9,283 nucleotides of DNA from Sulfuricurvum sp. (GTDB lineage Bacteria > Campylobacterota > Campylobacteria > Campylobacterales > Sulfurimonadaceae), in NCBI GenBank assembly GCA_014764075.1, contig JACXUE010000039.1, positions 1 through 9,283 of the forward strand, read 5' to 3'. The position numbers and the translations under genes are program-made. Below, in pieces: positions 7,063-9,283 of the stretch. Every line of letters begins with the position of its first letter. Position 1 is the first letter of the stretch. Under the pieces are notes generated by a model, which searched no databases, was not told the DNA's origin, and saw nothing but the letters and a program-made list of their open reading frames with translations.

Positions 7063-7546
7063 AATTGCCCTTTATCCGGGAACATTTGATCCCATCACCA
7101 ACGGTCATTATGATATTATCGAACGTGGGATAAGATTGTTTGACGAAGTGATCGTCGCCGTCGCCGATTCCCAAGAGAAAAAACCGATGTTTACATTGCA
7201 AGAGCGGGTCGATATGGTTAAACTCGCTGTGAGAGATTTGGAGCGTGTTCAGGTGGTCGGATTTGACAATCTCACCGTCGAGTTGGCAAACACTTTGGGG
7301 GCAACGGTTTTGATTCGTGGACTCCGCGCGGTGAGCGATTTCGAGTTTGAGCTTCAACTGGGGTATCTCAACAACTCTCTTGAACCGAGTATCGAAACGG
7401 TCTATCTGATGCCCAAACTCAAACATGCGTTTATCAGCTCCTCCATCGTCCGAAATCTGCTAAAATTCAACGGTAAAACGGAACACCTCCTTCCACAATC
7501 GGTTCAAAATGTCATCGGGAGCATAAAATCATGTACGTTGCGATAG
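7055..7546 (+). CDS. coaD: Phosphopantetheine adenylyltransferase CoaD
   Basis: CoaD transfers AMP from ATP to 4'-phosphopantetheine, the penultimate step of coenzyme A synthesis in the cytoplasm. The 163-residue length matches the family (about 160). The nucleotidyltransferase signature ALYPGTFDPITNGHYDII is at residues 5-22, with the HxGH-type motif as TNGH at 15-18. LIRGLRAVSDFEFELQLGYL and the C-terminal ISSS motif (residues 127-130, followed by IVRNLL) complete the active site. I use ATG 7055 rather than the in-frame GTG 7046: GGAG at 7043-7046 is 8 nt before this ATG, and the family starts two to three residues before the first beta strand. The start lies inside the ubiX end (8-nt overlap), and tmk begins 16 nt before its stop. 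Confidence 0.96.
   Translation: MHKIALYPGTFDPITNGHYDIIERGIRLFDEVIVAVADSQEKKPMFTLQERVDMVKLAVRDLERVQVVGFDNLTVELANTLGATVLIRGLRAVSDFEFELQLGYLNNSLEPSIETVYLMPKLKHAFISSSIVRNLLKFNGKTEHLLPQSVQNVIGSIKSCTLR
7517..7521 (+). promoter_or_regulatory. Ribosome binding site of tmk
   Basis: GGGAG lies 9 nt before ATG 7531, within the last codons of coaD. It supports independent or re-initiating translation of tmk despite the 16-nt overlap. Confidence 0.65.
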
Positions 7547-8112
7547 AGGGGATCGATACCGCAGGAAAAAGCACTCAGATCGAAGCGCTTCGCACCCTTT
7601 TTCCGCATGCAGTGATTACCAAAGAGCCGGGTGGAACCCCTGCGGGAGTTGAAATTCGCAACATGGTATTGCATGGTAATTTAAAGAGTAAAATGGCTGA
7701 GATTCTCCTCTTTTTAGCCGATCGCGCTGAGCATACGGAAGAGGTCATATTGCCTAATATGAATCATCTCATCATCAGTGACCGCTCCGCCGTATCGGGG
7801 ATGGCATACGCGAGTGTCCAAAATCTCTGCGATGAATCGACACTGGTATCCCTAAACCGTCTCGCCACCAACGGGGCATTGCCCGATATGGTGTTTATTC
7901 TCAAACTCACCTCTGAAGAGCTCTCCCGCCGTCTGAGCCAAAAAGAGCACGATGCGATCGAATCACGGGGAGTTGATTACCTCCTCAGTATCCAAGATGC
8001 CCTTATCGCTTCGGCGTATGCACTGGGAATCCAAACCACCGTAATCGATGCGACACAATCTATCGATACCATCACAACCGAAATTACCAACCTTATCAAA
8101 GGAGCCTTATGA
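7531..8112 (+). CDS. tmk: Thymidylate kinase (dTMP kinase)
   Basis: Tmk phosphorylates dTMP to dTDP with ATP, an essential step of dTTP supply. The 193-residue protein has the P-loop GIDTAGKST (residues 7-15), EPGGT (32-36) for substrate positioning, FLADRAEH (61-68), and the DR motif as ISDRSAVSGMAYA (DRS at 84-86). Most bacterial enzymes have DRY here. As I remember it, the Helicobacter pylori enzyme also has DRS, so this is a lineage trait rather than damage. The C-terminal half carries SRRLSQKEHDAIESRGVDYL in the lid region. It overlaps coaD by 16 nt in a different frame and hisS by 4 nt (ATGA), keeping the operon continuous. The identification is secure. Confidence 0.95.
   Translation: MYVAIEGIDTAGKSTQIEALRTLFPHAVITKEPGGTPAGVEIRNMVLHGNLKSKMAEILLFLADRAEHTEEVILPNMNHLIISDRSAVSGMAYASVQNLCDESTLVSLNRLATNGALPDMVFILKLTSEELSRRLSQKEHDAIESRGVDYLLSIQDALIASAYALGIQTTVIDATQSIDTITTEITNLIKGAL
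8098..8104 (+). promoter_or_regulatory. Ribosome binding site of hisS
   Basis: AAAGGAG, the strongest Shine-Dalgarno match in the window, ends 4 nt before ATG 8109. The spacing is short, but with the ATGA overlap it fixes the hisS start. Confidence 0.65.
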
Positions 8113-9283
8113 TTCAATCTTTGCGCGGAATGAACGACATCCTCTCTGAGGATTATGAACGATTCGAATACTTTATCGCCACCGCCTCTACCATCGCCAA
8201 GCGATACGGGTTTCACTACATCGAAACGCCATTGCTCGAAGAGACGGCACTGTTCAAGCGCTCGGTCGGAGAATCCAGCGATATCGTCGGCAAAGAGATG
8301 TATCAGTTTATAGACAAAGGAGAAAACGACGTTTGTCTTCGCCCAGAGGGGACGGCTGGGGTTGTCCGTGCCTTTATCCAACATAAACTCGATAAAAAGG
8401 GGGGGATTCACCGCTTTTATTATCACGGACCGATGTTTCGCTACGAGCGCCCTCAAAAAGGTCGTCTAAGAGAGTTCCATCAGTTTGGGATCGAGAGTTT
8501 TGGCGTTGAGAGCGTTTACGAGGATGCGTTAGTGATTATGATGGTTTCAGACATCCTCAAAGCATTGGGGATCGACTACCGTCTCAAACTCAACTCCCTT
8601 GGGGATCAGCACTGTATGCCCGCCTACCGTGAAAAACTCGTCAATTTTATCGAAAGCTGCGGCGATGCGATCTGTGCAGACTGTGAGAGACGTAAACTTA
8701 CCAACCCTATCCGTGTTCTAGACTGCAAAAACGAAAATTGCCAAAGCCTCTATGTTAATGCCCCTAAATTGATCAACAACCTCTGTGAGGGATGCCAAAG
8801 CGATTTCGATACCCTCAAATCGATCCTAGATCAGCACTCCATTGCGTATGAGATCGATACCAATTTGGTGCGCGGACTCGATTACTACTCCAAAACAGCC
8901 TTCGAATTTGTAAGCAACAACATCGGAAGCCAAAGTGCCATCGCCGGCGGTGGACGCTATGATCGTCTTATCGAGTTTTTGGACGGAAAACCAACCCCTG
9001 CGGTCGGATTTGCATTAGGGATCGAGCGGTTGATGGAGTTGATCGTAATGCCAGAACGTGTGCGTGAGGGGTACTATCTCGGTGCGATGGATCCATCCGC
9101 CCTCACTCCAATCCTTTTGGCAGCCAAAAAAGTGCGTCGAAGCGAAAAAGCGGTCGTTGAATACAAACCTCGTAAGCTTCAAGATCATCTCAAGGGAGCC
9201 GATCGCATCAATGCTCGTTATTGTGCGGTTATCGGTGAAAACGAGCTAAATCAAAACAGCATTTGGGTTAAAGATTTGGTTGA
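8109..9283 (+). CDS. hisS: Histidyl-tRNA synthetase, 3' end cut by window
   Basis: HisS charges tRNA-His with histidine and is a class II synthetase. The frame is open from ATG 8109 to the window end, giving 391 residues with no stop; Campylobacter homologues are a little over 400, so only some 10-20 residues are probably missing. It starts MIQSLRGMNDIL. It has RPEGTAGVVRA (78-88), motif 2 as FRYERPQKGRLREFHQFG (110-127), the histidine-binding LVRGLDYYSKTAFEF (253-267), GGGRYDRL (280-287) and motif 3 as GFALGIERLM (about 300-310). An insertion at residues 184-229 has seven Cys (C184, C189, C192, C206, C211, C226, C229) in a CxxC-like pattern, with NPIRVLDCK as in many bacterial HisRS; metal binding is possible but unproven. 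The C-terminal anticodon-binding domain begins near residue 325. The start overlaps the tmk stop as ATGA. Confidence 0.97.
   Translation, partial: MIQSLRGMNDILSEDYERFEYFIATASTIAKRYGFHYIETPLLEETALFKRSVGESSDIVGKEMYQFIDKGENDVCLRPEGTAGVVRAFIQHKLDKKGGIHRFYYHGPMFRYERPQKGRLREFHQFGIESFGVESVYEDALVIMMVSDILKALGIDYRLKLNSLGDQHCMPAYREKLVNFIESCGDAICADCERRKLTNPIRVLDCKNENCQSLYVNAPKLINNLCEGCQSDFDTLKSILDQHSIAYEIDTNLVRGLDYYSKTAFEFVSNNIGSQSAIAGGGRYDRLIEFLDGKPTPAVGFALGIERLMELIVMPERVREGYYLGAMDPSALTPILLAAKKVRRSEKAVVEYKPRKLQDHLKGADRINARYCAVIGENELNQNSIWVKDLV

Noticed and set aside
6986..7426. 146-codon open frame on the minus strand opposite coaD
   Set aside because: It is the antisense shadow of a strongly conserved enzyme.
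7977..8456. 159-codon open frame on the minus strand across the tmk/hisS junction
   Set aside because: It lies opposite two clear genes, has no ribosome site or family motifs, and crosses their overlap.
84..9283. Mobile element, prophage, toxin-antitoxin or CRISPR as the explanation of the region
   Set aside because: No transposase, integrase, terminal repeats, repeat-spacer units or toxin-antitoxin pair were seen on either strand.

Overview
The window reads as chromosomal DNA of a Campylobacterota (epsilonproteobacterial) bacterium. Moderate GC by eye, two sulfate-permease-family transporters, a c-di-GMP gene and an intact flagellar/housekeeping operon suggest a Sulfuricurvum- or Sulfurimonas-like free-living chemolithotroph. 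The strongest lineage marker is the order flgA-ubiX-coaD-tmk-hisS, which I recall from Campylobacter jejuni (and in part from Helicobacter pylori). The genus is an inference.

Left part (1-3382): two divergent SulP anion transporters share an AT-rich intergenic region of about 200 bp. The leftward one is of the YbaR-like SulP type with a short STAS domain. The rightward one closely resembles the DauA (YchM) type. Both look intact, and neither substrate can be read from sequence.

Middle part (3371-5587, minus strand): the remains of one large signalling gene, originally membrane sensor - PAS - GGDEF - EAL. It carries at least six independent lesions: a frameshift in the membrane domain, an in-frame TGA, a probable internal deletion with frameshift in the PAS domain, a second TGA just before the GGDEF motif, and two one-base insertions in A7 runs. 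The EAL module alone is still open and keeps its catalytic residues. Its stop codon lies inside the 3' end of the DauA-like gene (12-nt convergent overlap).

Right part (5672-9283, plus strand): a tightly packed operon of flgA (P-ring assembly chaperone), ubiX (flavin prenyltransferase), coaD (coenzyme A synthesis), tmk (dTMP kinase) and hisS (histidyl-tRNA synthetase, cut by the window end). Every junction overlaps (4, 8, 16 and 4 nt), so translation is probably coupled throughout. The operon joins a flagellar assembly factor to essential metabolism and is ordinary for this lineage. I found no RNA gene, CRISPR array, insertion sequence or phage gene. No convincing new system is present; the most instructive object is the decaying c-di-GMP gene.
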